7,096 bases of DNA from Deltaproteobacteria bacterium (GTDB lineage Bacteria; UBA10199; DSSB01): NCBI GenBank assembly GCA_021772695.1, contig JAJFLL010000276.1:1-7096 (forward strand), written 5' to 3'. Positions within the stretch are counted from its first letter, which is position 1. Each line of letters begins with the position of its first letter. This document shows, one piece after another, positions 1 to 7,084 of this stretch. The position numbers and the translations under genes are program-made. The notes under the pieces are model-generated. The model saw only the letters and a program-made list of their open reading frames with translations. It had not been told where the DNA came from and did no database searches.

Positions 1-534
1 AAATTGGGCGAATTTATCGGAATTCTCAGCGAAAAATTCGTCGAGATCTGCGTCGGTGACCCGAACTCTCGGGGCCAAGATCTGCCCCATAAATTTGATT
101 CGTTTCAGTTGCAACTTCACTTGCTCGATATATTCTTCCCATGTTTGCCCCTTCGATTTTAATTCGGCCTTGAGCTGTTCCATGGTCATGTTGTTCCGCT
201 CCAAGACATTCTTCACCGCTTTATCTTCGTCGGCTGGGGTAATGGTCACACTCTTCCGAACCAGTTCTTGATCGAGCAATTTTTCTTCAATCAAACTCTT
301 CAAGGCCTGATTGCGGGATTGCTTGAATTGTTTTTGTTTGTCTTGAGTGGATGGAGCCCCTTGAATGGATTCCACATCTTTGGCCATGGCCGTATCTAAA
401 TCAAATAGGGTGATGGGTTCCTCATTGACGATGGCCACCACCTTATCGACGACTTCGGCTTCGACCGGCGTCAGGGCACCGGAAGTCAGAATTAAAACTA
501 AGGTCAAAAATGTTTTGGCTTGGGTCATTTTCAT
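1..534 (-). CDS. surA: SurA-type periplasmic chaperone / peptidyl-prolyl isomerase, N-terminal part (runs off the left edge)
   Basis: This is a partial gene: 178 codons from an ATG at 534 are open to base 1, so the C-terminal part lies outside the window. Residues 1-26 form a signal peptide (short basic start, hydrophobic stretch TFLTLVLILTSGAL, likely cleavage after VEA). The mature start EVVDKVVAIVNEEPITLFDLD is the classic beginning of the SurA N-domain. The later ERNNMTMEQLKAEL segment matches the NNMT-DQ block that I recall from E. coli SurA. SurA proteins escort unfolded outer-membrane proteins through the periplasm, and parvulin domains usually follow the N-domain; none is visible here because of truncation. 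The ATG overlaps the stop of the upstream isomerase gene as ATGA, and GGTGAG lies 6 nt before it, which supports this start. A second ATG at 528 has a poorer context. It is probably co-transcribed and translationally coupled with the upstream gene. Family assignment is firm; the symbol rests on the N-domain only. Confidence 0.9.
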   Translation of the reverse strand, partial: MKMTQAKTFLTLVLILTSGALTPVEAEVVDKVVAIVNEEPITLFDLDTAMAKDVESIQGAPSTQDKQKQFKQSRNQALKSLIEEKLLDQELVRKSVTITPADEDKAVKNVLERNNMTMEQLKAELKSKGQTWEEYIEQVKLQLKRIKFMGQILAPRVRVTDADLDEFFAENSDKFAQF

Positions 535-1478
535 TTTATTCTCACCAATACTTCCTCTTGAATTTGCACGGGATGATCTATTTTCAGTTGTTTCAGCAAG
601 GCTTCCCGTTGGGCTTCACGAGCCTCTTGTCTTAGTTTTAAAGCGATCCTTCCTTCAACCTCTTTTAATGGCATTGGGGCTTCTGAGTTTTTCTCTAGAA
701 CCTTAAAGAGATGAAACCCGTAAGAACTTGGAATTATTGGAGAAATTTCACCTGGATTCATTTGAAAACACACCTCAAACTCCCGAGGGAAGCTGCCTTT
801 CCCAATAAAACCCAGGTCCCCTCCCTGCTTTCGGTCGGGAGACAGGCTCAGATCCCTGGCCAACTTGGCAAAATTTTCCCCGTTTCGCAATCTTCTGAGA
901 ATAGATTCGGCCTTCTCTTTGGTGTCGGTAACGATTTGCCTAACCCTGACGGACTCCTGGCGAACAAATTCGGTGGGGTGGGTCTCGTAGTAGGTTTTTA
1001 CCCCATCGGCGGTGACCGGTTGTGCGGTACTGGACAAATGGTCCAAATATTTTTTGATCAAAAGATTTTCTTTCTTTCGCTGCAACCAGGCCTCAGGAGT
1101 AATACCCGATTCTTGGAGGGCCTTCTGAAAATTCCACTCGGTATACTGGCTCTTATATTTTCTAACTTCCGCATTGAGTTCTGAGTCTTCCACCCCGGTG
1201 CCCGCCTGCAAGGCAGCCTGTAACAATAGGCGTCGGTCGATCATTTCATCGAGGGTGCGCCTCAATAAACGTTTTCGAGTATTCGAATTTTTTTGGATCT
1301 CTTGGGGATACCCGGCCATTTCAGCCAAAAAGGTAGCTTGTAATTCACCCACGGCAATCGTTTCGTCACCGATATTCGCGACGGGCGCCAAAGGGTCCGG
1401 GGGTGAGCAAGCACCTGTGAAGCACAGCGCCATGGCGACAACGAAACACCACCTAAATATATCGACCATGGGAATCAT
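531..1478 (-). CDS. Exported parvulin-type peptidyl-prolyl cis-trans isomerase (PpiC/PrsA/SurA family), possible lipoprotein
   Basis: The 315-residue protein probably folds exported polypeptides by prolyl isomerisation in the periplasm. Residues 6-24 form a hydrophobic export signal ending FTGAC; Cys24, followed by SPPDP, could be a lipidated cysteine, although the lipobox is poor (Thr rather than Leu/Val at -3). Residues ~33-150 are a helical SurA_N-like chaperone region with IGDETIAVGEL near its start. Residues ~173-262 are the parvulin domain: VRVRQIV, the ENFAKLARDLS block, GGDLGFIGKGSFPREFE, and the terminal GFHLFKV containing the second conserved His (256). The first family histidine (RHIL) is replaced by Gln181, so catalysis may be altered. 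I chose the ATG at 1478 because it forms TGATG with the mfd stop; an in-frame TTG at 1481 and ATG at 1469 are alternatives. It sits between mfd and surA with no gaps. Family is clear; the specific gene name is not. Confidence 0.9.
   Translation of the reverse strand: MIPMVDIFRWCFVVAMALCFTGACSPPDPLAPVANIGDETIAVGELQATFLAEMAGYPQEIQKNSNTRKRLLRRTLDEMIDRRLLLQAALQAGTGVEDSELNAEVRKYKSQYTEWNFQKALQESGITPEAWLQRKKENLLIKKYLDHLSSTAQPVTADGVKTYYETHPTEFVRQESVRVRQIVTDTKEKAESILRRLRNGENFAKLARDLSLSPDRKQGGDLGFIGKGSFPREFEVCFQMNPGEISPIIPSSYGFHLFKVLEKNSEAPMPLKEVEGRIALKLRQEAREAQREALLKQLKIDHPVQIQEEVLVRIK
541..546 (-). promoter_or_regulatory. Ribosome binding site of surA inside the upstream gene
   Basis: On the minus strand GGTGAG lies 6 nt before the ATG at 534 and within the last codons of the isomerase gene. 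It favours 534 over the in-frame ATG at 528 and fits re-initiation at the ATGA overlap. Confidence 0.6.
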
Positions 1479-4400
1479 CAATGGGCTTTCTCGGTTTCAG
1501 AAATCAATTCAATGGTTGTTAAAAATTGAATGGCTCCTTCCAAGGCCTTATCTTCTTTTCCCGGCTTAAACGCCATGGACAACTCGTGAGGTTTAAGCCA
1601 GCGAAATCTTTCCGGCTCCTTGGCGATGCGGGCCATGAGGGCCTCAATTTGGATGGGGGCCTCGGGGTCAAATCGAAACACGATCCGATTGGGTTCCTGA
1701 ATCAAGGCCCGAAGCCAGGCCCGTTTCGCCCAAATCTTTACCCTCATCAAAGTCATTAAATTGAGAAGTTCGAAGGGAAGCCCCCCAAAGCGATCCTGAG
1801 TCTCTTCGCCCAAGGCCTCTAATTCTTCTTCATCTTGTACCGAGGCGAATCGTTTATAGAGGGTCAGGCGCATTTGGGTTTCCGGCATATAACTTTCGGG
1901 AATTTGCGCCGCCAACCGAAGTTGTAATTCTGGTTCGGGCGCCTGTCGCAGTTCTTCCCCCTTAACCTCGGCCACGGCTTCTTCAAGCAAGCGCAAATAA
2001 AGTTCGTATCCCATGGCCGCGATGTGGCCGGATTGCTCCGCACCCAAGAGATTGCCTGAACCGCGAATTTCTAAATCATGGGCAGCAATTTTAAAACCAC
2101 TTCCGAGATCGCTGTACCTTTGCAATACTCCGAGACGCATCTGGGCTTTTCGAGTCATCAATTGATTACCCGGTGTCAGTAAATAGGCAAAGGCACGAAT
2201 ATTGGAGCGCCCTATTCTGCCCCTGAGCTGGTAGAGTTGAGCCAAGCCCAAGGTATCGGCGCGGTTGACGATCATCGTGTTGGCCGAGGGCACATCGAGA
2301 CCCGATTCCACAATGGTGGTACACAAGAAGACATTGAATTCTCGATTTAAAAACCGAATCATGACTTCTTCCAATTCTTTCTCGTTCATCTGGCCGTGTC
2401 CCACCTCAATCTTGGCTTCCGGAACCAATTCCATAAGTCGGCGTTTAAACTTGCCGATGGACTGCACCCGATTGTGAATAAAATATACCTGGCCGCCCCG
2501 GGCCAATTCCCGCATCACCGCCTCTTTGATGAGCGCCTCATTATAGGTAGCCACAAAGGTTTGAATGGCCATGCGGTCCACCGGCGGGGTTGCAATGACC
2601 GATAGATCCCGAATGCCGCTCAATGACATGTTCAAGGTTCTGGGAATGGGCGTGGCCGTCAGTGTCAGCACATCGGCCTGTTTGCGCATTAGCTTGATCT
2701 TTTCTTTTTGGGCGACGCCGAAGCGATGTTCTTCATCCACCACCAAGAGACCTAAATCTTTAAACTCCACCCGCTTACTCAATAGGGCATGGGTGCCGAT
2801 GATGATGTCCACTTTCCCCGCCTTTAATTTTTCCAAGGTTTCGCGCTGCTCCTTGGCCGTAGAAAAGCGGGATAAAGTCGAGATCATGGCCGGGTACTGC
2901 TGAAACCGCGCCCTAAAGTTGCGTTCATGCTGCAGCGCTAAGACGGTGGTGGGAACCAAAATGGCAATTTGTTTATTCTCAAGTAAGGCGCGGAAGGCGG
3001 CCCGCATGGCCACCTCGGTCTTGCCGAAGCCCACATCTCCGCACACCAATCGATCCATGGGGCGATCGGAGTCCATGTCTTGATTCACCTGAACAATGGC
3101 TTTGTCTTGATCGGGAGTTTCTTCAAAGGGAAAGGTGGCTTCGAATTCTTCGTAGAGTTCTCCACCCGAGGCAAAGCCGTGGCCCTTTAGGGTAGCCCGC
3201 TCCGCGTAGAGCTTTAGCAATTCGCCGGCCATGGCCTTGAGTTCACTCCTGACCTTGGATTTGCTTTTTTCCCAGGCAGAGCCTCCCATTTTATCGAGAC
3301 GGGGCGCATGGCCCTCTCCGGCTTGATAACGGCTCACCTGATTGAGACGGTAGACAGGAAGGTAGAGCCTGTCGCCGCCGAGATATTCCAGAAGTAAAAA
3401 ATCCCCGCTCTGCTCTCCCACCTCTAGGGCGTGCAAACCGCGATAGATTCCCAAGCCGTGCTCTTCATGAACCACATAATCGCCCTCGGCCAATTCTTCG
3501 AAGGTGGTGAATGCCTCGGTGGGAATGGAGGTACGGCGGCGTTGCCTTCGCTTCTCACCGAATATTTCTTGATCCGTGATTAAAATGAGCCGTTCCTCGG
3601 GCCAGTAAAACCCTTTGGCCAAGTGGCCCTCTAATAGATAGATTTGTCGGGTGGGGGCGTCCTTCACGGAGGGCAACTTCGCAAAACCGCGCTCCAAGGT
3701 ATGGAGGGGAAATTGGTGACGCTCTAATAAATCTTTCAACCGTAAACCTTGCGCATGGGTCGAGGCCACCAAGGCCACGCGGTTCCCGCCTTCACCCCAT
3801 TTTCGCAATTGATCCATTAAAGGCTGCAACATGCCCTCCCCTAAGGGTGCATGTTTCAATTGTACCGTCAGGGCCTCATGTCCTTCGGTCTTGAAGGTGA
3901 GATCTTCATCTCCACTGCCCAACTCTCGTCCCACGAGGTGAAACTTTTCTTGAAGTCCCGTTTCGATTTGGGACCATGTCAGGACTAATTTTTCCGGATC
4001 GATGACTGATTCTACCGATTGGCAAGAATCATGGGCCAATTGCAGATGTTGCCACTGGTCCTTGCATACCTTCGAACAAGATTCCGGTTCTAACCATACC
4101 CCGTAAAAATCCTTGGGCAGGTAATCTATCAATGTTTTGAGCTCGGAATAAAAAAGCGGCAAAAAAGTTTCTAGGGCCGGCGGTTGCATGCGATGCTTCA
4201 AGGCCTCTAAAAAGGCATCCCGACTTTCCTTCTCTACTCCGTATTCGTTGGCCAATTCCCGAAACCGATGCTTGGCCTTGGCAAGGGAATCATCGGTAAA
4301 GATAATTTCGTGGGCCGGCAACACCATGGCGTCATCCAGGGTTTTGAGGGAGCGTTGGTTTTGCGGATCGAAAGTACGCAGGCTCTCTAATTGATCGCCA

Positions 4401-4987
4401 AAAAATTCCAGACGAATGGGGTTTTCCCATTGGGGAGAAAACAAATCGATGATGCCACCCCGTTTGCTGAAGGTACCGGGATCTTCCACCAAGGGCGCAT
4501 CTTGGTAACCGGACTGAACCAGAGATTCGAGGAGCCGGTCCCGAGAAATTTCTTCGCCCACCACTAAATATTCCGAATGCTCATCCAAAAAGGACTTCGG
4601 CGGCAACCGACGCATCAAGGCGGTGACGGAAATCAACCCGATCCACGGATCCCTTCGGTGTTTCAAGGCATCGAGAAAGGAGAGTCGCTGGGCGATGACC
4701 TCGACGCCGGGACGAAGACCATAATAAGGATAGATCCCCAAAGGGGGAAAGGCCATGACCGGCGCCTGGGGCCCCATGAAAAACTCTAACTGCTCCTGCA
4801 GCTCCATAAGTTCCTTGGGAGTGGGCAGGACCACCAATAGAGTTTTCTGGGTCTGGAACCAAAATCGGGCTAGGGCATAGGCCAAGGCAGAGCCGTGCAA
4901 CCCACTAAAATGCTTTGGCATCGTAGCGGTATCGGTAGGGAAAAGGGTGTGGTGGCCAAAATCCATGGTGAAATCTGCCGCCTCCAT
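1478..4987 (-). CDS. mfd: Transcription-repair coupling factor Mfd (ATP-dependent DNA translocase)
   Basis: Mfd recognises RNA polymerase stalled at DNA lesions, pushes it off by ATP-driven translocation and recruits UvrA for nucleotide excision repair. At 1169 residues it is close to E. coli Mfd (1148). Positions below count from the ATG at 4987. The UvrB-like module is N-terminal, with PGTFSKRGGIIDLFSP (~171-185) and LEFFGDQLESLRTFD (~193-207). The RNA-polymerase-interacting CarD-like domain is at ~497-557 (GDYVVHEEHGLGIYRG). The helicase core has Walker A GDVGFGKTE (~650), the DEEH box (~751), TATPIPRT (~777) and QLRGRIGRS (~920). The C-terminal TRCF domain occupies ~1020-1117. No frameshift or missing motif is visible. 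Start choice: ATG 4987 is preceded by a G-rich stretch (GGTGGGG) that may serve as ribosome binding site. A TTG at 5011 lacks one, and ATG 4966 is also possible. The stop shares a base with the next gene (TGATG), so this is the first cistron of the leftward operon. Confidence 0.97.
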   Translation of the reverse strand: MEAADFTMDFGHHTLFPTDTATMPKHFSGLHGSALAYALARFWFQTQKTLLVVLPTPKELMELQEQLEFFMGPQAPVMAFPPLGIYPYYGLRPGVEVIAQRLSFLDALKHRRDPWIGLISVTALMRRLPPKSFLDEHSEYLVVGEEISRDRLLESLVQSGYQDAPLVEDPGTFSKRGGIIDLFSPQWENPIRLEFFGDQLESLRTFDPQNQRSLKTLDDAMVLPAHEIIFTDDSLAKAKHRFRELANEYGVEKESRDAFLEALKHRMQPPALETFLPLFYSELKTLIDYLPKDFYGVWLEPESCSKVCKDQWQHLQLAHDSCQSVESVIDPEKLVLTWSQIETGLQEKFHLVGRELGSGDEDLTFKTEGHEALTVQLKHAPLGEGMLQPLMDQLRKWGEGGNRVALVASTHAQGLRLKDLLERHQFPLHTLERGFAKLPSVKDAPTRQIYLLEGHLAKGFYWPEERLILITDQEIFGEKRRQRRRTSIPTEAFTTFEELAEGDYVVHEEHGLGIYRGLHALEVGEQSGDFLLLEYLGGDRLYLPVYRLNQVSRYQAGEGHAPRLDKMGGSAWEKSKSKVRSELKAMAGELLKLYAERATLKGHGFASGGELYEEFEATFPFEETPDQDKAIVQVNQDMDSDRPMDRLVCGDVGFGKTEVAMRAAFRALLENKQIAILVPTTVLALQHERNFRARFQQYPAMISTLSRFSTAKEQRETLEKLKAGKVDIIIGTHALLSKRVEFKDLGLLVVDEEHRFGVAQKEKIKLMRKQADVLTLTATPIPRTLNMSLSGIRDLSVIATPPVDRMAIQTFVATYNEALIKEAVMRELARGGQVYFIHNRVQSIGKFKRRLMELVPEAKIEVGHGQMNEKELEEVMIRFLNREFNVFLCTTIVESGLDVPSANTMIVNRADTLGLAQLYQLRGRIGRSNIRAFAYLLTPGNQLMTRKAQMRLGVLQRYSDLGSGFKIAAHDLEIRGSGNLLGAEQSGHIAAMGYELYLRLLEEAVAEVKGEELRQAPEPELQLRLAAQIPESYMPETQMRLTLYKRFASVQDEEELEALGEETQDRFGGLPFELLNLMTLMRVKIWAKRAWLRALIQEPNRIVFRFDPEAPIQIEALMARIAKEPERFRWLKPHELSMAFKPGKEDKALEGAIQFLTTIELISETEKAH

Positions 4988-5032
4988 AATCGCCCCACCC
5001 AAAGGGGTCAAGGGAGCACACGCAACTGCAGC

Positions 5033-5061
5033 AAGACTTCATGCCGAAAATAGGCTAAGAT
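5033..5061 (+). promoter_or_regulatory. Weak sigma-70-like promoter candidate for the orphan gene
   Basis: TAAGAT at 5056-5061 matches four of six bases of the -10 box. With a 17-bp spacer, the -35 position (5033-5038, AAGACT) matches only the central GAC. A start of transcription near 5068 would leave a leader of about 22 nt containing the ribosome binding site. The match is weak and could be chance. Confidence 0.25.
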
Positions 5062-5078
5062 CTTGAATCATTGGCAAA

Positions 5079-5084
5079 AAGGAG
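5079..5084 (+). promoter_or_regulatory. Ribosome binding site that sets the start of the orphan gene
   Basis: AAGGAG lies 5 nt before the ATG at 5090, an almost ideal Shine-Dalgarno arrangement. It decides for ATG 5090 and against the in-frame TTG at 5063, which has no such site. Confidence 0.8.
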
Positions 5085-5089
5085 CAGCC

Positions 5090-6859
5090 ATGTCACCCCC
5101 CGGCGGATCCCGTATCGGGCCCACATCCGGTCGCGAAATCGTCCAAAAGATGTTTGAGGGCGAGGAAAAGACCAAACTAGACCAGGCCCAACGCACCGCC
5201 CAAATCCAAGAACAAGGCCGTACCCAAGAGTCGGTCCGGCAAGGCACCCGTGAAGCCCGAGAGGAGCAATCGGAGCAACTGCGACAAGACCGCACTGAAG
5301 GCCAAGAACGCCAAGGCCCGCAGCGACAGGCCCGCACTTCCCAAAAAAGTCGTACCCAAGAACAAATGGACGGCTTTTTATCCCGTAGCTCTACCCAACA
5401 GCGTAACCGAGAGGCCGGACGAGAGCTCAACCAAGAACGTCGCACCCGGTCCCACACACCACAAAGTTGGTCTGTTTACAATTCACGACAAACCTCCAGT
5501 CAGGCCAAGCGTCTGATCCAGAACCGCCAAGCGACCAAGCAGGGACAAACCGGTCGTGCCAACACCTCTCAACCTCAAACTCGCACTCCCCTCCCGACCA
5601 CGCGAGCCCAGCCACAAACCCGTACCTGGACTCCGGGGACCCCGTTAAATATTCGTTACGGTCGCGCCCAAAGCCAAGAGGGTCAACCCCAAGCCAGACG
5701 ACCTTTCTCGGGACGCTTTGATGCCACCCGAAATCTGACCCAACAAATGCAGCGATTTTTGGTGAGCCAACAGAACACACGAGGCGGCGCAGAAAAAAAC
5801 CAACCCCCACCCGTCATGGTCCATCTCAGAGGCTCCTTGGTCTTTGTGCGAGACCAAGGCAAGACCAGAGCCTTTAAATTAGACAAAGACGGTTCCTTGA
5901 GCGAGTTGCCCACGGAAGATGCCAGCGATCAACCCCTGAGTCCCGAAGCCAAGGCCCAATTGCAAAAGGTACTGGGACAAAAAGGGGTCAAGAGCCATTT
6001 GGACCAGGCTAGCAGCGGCGATACAGAAGCTGTCACCGACGCGGAGTTAGCGGCGATTCTCAAAGAAAAAAATGATACCGAAGGTGATGAGGGGAAACTC
6101 GACCTCGATACTCAGTTCGCACTACTCTTGTATGAGGCCCTAGAAGAAAAAAAGAAACTGGGCAAAGCCCTGGGCGAGGGCGAAGACCCTGAATTTCCCA
6201 ATAAGGCGGACTGGTTGGCCTTCTTTGCCAAATTGGCCAAGTTAGGAAACAAAGAATCCCAATCGAGCAAAGATCTCGACGACATTTTGGGCCTAATCTT
6301 TCGCGGCATGTTCCAGAAAAAAGGTAAGGGGGCCTACTTGGTGGGTGACCTCAAATACCAACGGGGTGCCAGAGAGGGTCAGGAAAAATTTGCCCAGGTG
6401 GCCATTCAAAACGAAGCCTTCCTAAATTTTTTACAACAGCTGAAACCGGGACAAACCATCAGCGCACAAAAACTCGCGCAAATTTTTGGGGAAGAACTGA
6501 CCTATCTCTTGATGCGACATATGGGAGAAGAAGCCATGCCCCAATTATTAGGCGCCGAAAAAAATGTGGTCTTCAATGCCAAGGCCTCGGTAGATCCCTA
6601 TAGCCAGGCCCGATTGGAACATGCCCTCTTCGCCACCCGTCCCCAAAAGTCTGGATCCGCTTCCTTAGACACCGGGGTTTCCCAAAACCTTCCCGGCCCG
6701 GCTCCCACCGGAGTCTTTGCCAATGTCTATGAATTACTGGGCCTTAGGCAGCGATTCGTCGGCAATCCCAAACTCTATACCTGGATCGCTTACCTAGGCA
6801 TTGGGGCCGCTCTGACCGGCAGTATCTTACTGGTGCTCAGCCATTTCTTGTGGAAATGA
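5090..6859 (+). CDS. Hypothetical protein: Arg/Gln-rich disordered N-terminal region, helical middle, C-terminal membrane anchor
   Basis: I do not recognise this 589-residue protein. It has no N-terminal signal peptide. Residues ~31-230 are low-complexity: I count 40 Gln and 32 Arg against only 3 Lys in these 200 residues, with recurring RTQE/RTEGQE-like units (residues ~35-92) and two QPQTRT copies (161 and 174). This part is probably disordered and basic. Residues ~242-273 (VMVHLRGSLVFVRDQGKTRAFKLD) look like a small beta unit. Residues ~285-515 are mostly helical, acidic plus lysine-rich, including LDTQFALLLYEALEEKKK and WLAFFAKLAKLG. A Pro/Gly/Ser linker (~518-541) leads to one hydrophobic segment at ~563-586 followed only by WK at the end, so the protein reads as tail-anchored with its bulk in the cytoplasm. 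There is no cysteine. It is divergent from the mfd operon, so a functional link is not implied. A FliK/SctP-like or nucleic-acid-binding membrane protein is conceivable, but no motif shows it. The strong ribosome binding site and long intact frame make it a real gene. Confidence 0.88.
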   Translation: MSPPGGSRIGPTSGREIVQKMFEGEEKTKLDQAQRTAQIQEQGRTQESVRQGTREAREEQSEQLRQDRTEGQERQGPQRQARTSQKSRTQEQMDGFLSRSSTQQRNREAGRELNQERRTRSHTPQSWSVYNSRQTSSQAKRLIQNRQATKQGQTGRANTSQPQTRTPLPTTRAQPQTRTWTPGTPLNIRYGRAQSQEGQPQARRPFSGRFDATRNLTQQMQRFLVSQQNTRGGAEKNQPPPVMVHLRGSLVFVRDQGKTRAFKLDKDGSLSELPTEDASDQPLSPEAKAQLQKVLGQKGVKSHLDQASSGDTEAVTDAELAAILKEKNDTEGDEGKLDLDTQFALLLYEALEEKKKLGKALGEGEDPEFPNKADWLAFFAKLAKLGNKESQSSKDLDDILGLIFRGMFQKKGKGAYLVGDLKYQRGAREGQEKFAQVAIQNEAFLNFLQQLKPGQTISAQKLAQIFGEELTYLLMRHMGEEAMPQLLGAEKNVVFNAKASVDPYSQARLEHALFATRPQKSGSASLDTGVSQNLPGPAPTGVFANVYELLGLRQRFVGNPKLYTWIAYLGIGAALTGSILLVLSHFLWK

Positions 6860-6866
6860 ACAAAAA

Positions 6867-6882
6867 GGGTAATTAAATACCC
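6867..6882. repeat. Dyad 1: GGGTA-6 nt-TACCC
   Basis: Inverted repeat with arms at 6867-6871 and 6878-6882 and an ATTAAA centre, starting 8 nt after the orphan gene stop. It resembles dyad 2 (6955-6971), so it may be a protein-binding site. Read on the minus strand the stem is followed by TTTTTG, like a small terminator, but no leftward gene is seen to its right. On the + strand there is no T-run. Confidence 0.5.
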
Positions 6883-6954
6883 CTCTGTCAATATCGAATA
6901 AATATTAATAATTACTATTTTTTAGGCTGTTATCCCGCTTTCCCATCGTTAAGA

Positions 6955-6971
6955 GGGGTGATTTTTACCCC
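6955..6971. repeat. Dyad 2: GGGGT-7 nt-ACCCC
   Basis: Inverted repeat with arms at 6955-6959 and 6967-6971 and a GATTTTT centre. Its left side, AGAGGGGT (6952-6959), is also the exact reverse complement of ACCCCTCT at 6879-6886 beside dyad 1, so the two sites can also be viewed as a long-range inverted pair. It is centred about 130 bp before the predicted sigma-54 transcription start, a usual distance for an activator site. Function is inferred from position only. Confidence 0.5.
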
Positions 6972-7068
6972 GTACGTCATATTCCACCACATTTCATTAT
7001 CATTTTTGTACACACATAAATATATGATTTAACTTAATATTATCACTAATCGTCAATTTTACCAATTA

Positions 7069-7084
7069 TGGCATGACCTTTGCG
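7069..7084 (+). promoter_or_regulatory. Sigma-54 (RpoN) -24/-12 promoter directed out of the right edge
   Basis: TGGCATG (7069-7075), four bases, then TTGCG (7080-7084) matches the consensus TGGCAYR-N4-TTGCW at all but the last base. The essential GG (7070-7071) and GC (7082-7083) are separated by exactly 10 bp. Transcription would begin near 7095, reading into DNA beyond the window. Sigma-54 promoters need an ATP-using enhancer-binding activator bound upstream; the two dyads lie at about -132 and -220. The driven gene is not visible. The site lies in non-coding DNA, which strengthens the call. Confidence 0.7.

Larger units (their letters stand above)
4988..5089. other. Divergent intergenic region between mfd and the orphan gene
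   Basis: This gap of about 100 bp must hold the promoters of both the leftward mfd operon and the rightward orphan gene, unless either is read from further away. On the leftward strand I see only a poor candidate, TTGCCA (5072-5077) with TATTTT near 5045-5050 at a spacing of 19, too weak to list as a promoter. No obvious operator dyad, RNA gene or terminator is visible. CTGCAG at 5026-5031 is a plain 6-bp palindrome. Confidence 0.6.

Noticed and set aside
56..1569. Several + strand open frames of 71-157 codons opposite surA and the isomerase gene
   Set aside because: They lie antisense to genes with clear family matches, resemble no protein family I know, and overlap one another.
4188..4862. 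Short open frames on both strands within the 5' half of mfd
   Set aside because: They fall inside a complete Mfd coding sequence and are shadows of its codon bias.
5072..5086. TGGCAAAAAGGAGCA as a second sigma-54 promoter
   Set aside because: The GG to GC spacing is 9 bp, not 10, and the -12 element is poor; it overlaps the ribosome binding site.
5063..5089. TTG at 5063 as the start of the orphan gene
   Set aside because: It has no ribosome binding site, while ATG 5090 has AAGGAG at ideal spacing.
5068..5913. Antisense open frames (up to 129 codons) and other-frame + frames over the Arg/Gln-rich region
   Set aside because: CGN/CAR-rich codons in the sense frame leave few stops in other frames. 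The products are Cys/Trp/Ser/Arg-rich and look unnatural.
6867..6882. Dyad 1 as a rho-independent terminator of the orphan gene
   Set aside because: The stem is only 5 bp and is followed by CCTCTGTC, not a T-run, on the + strand.
6890..6923. AATAT/ATATT hairpin followed downstream by a T-run as a terminator
   Set aside because: The stem is entirely A/T and about 11 nt separate it from the T-run, so it is too weak to call.
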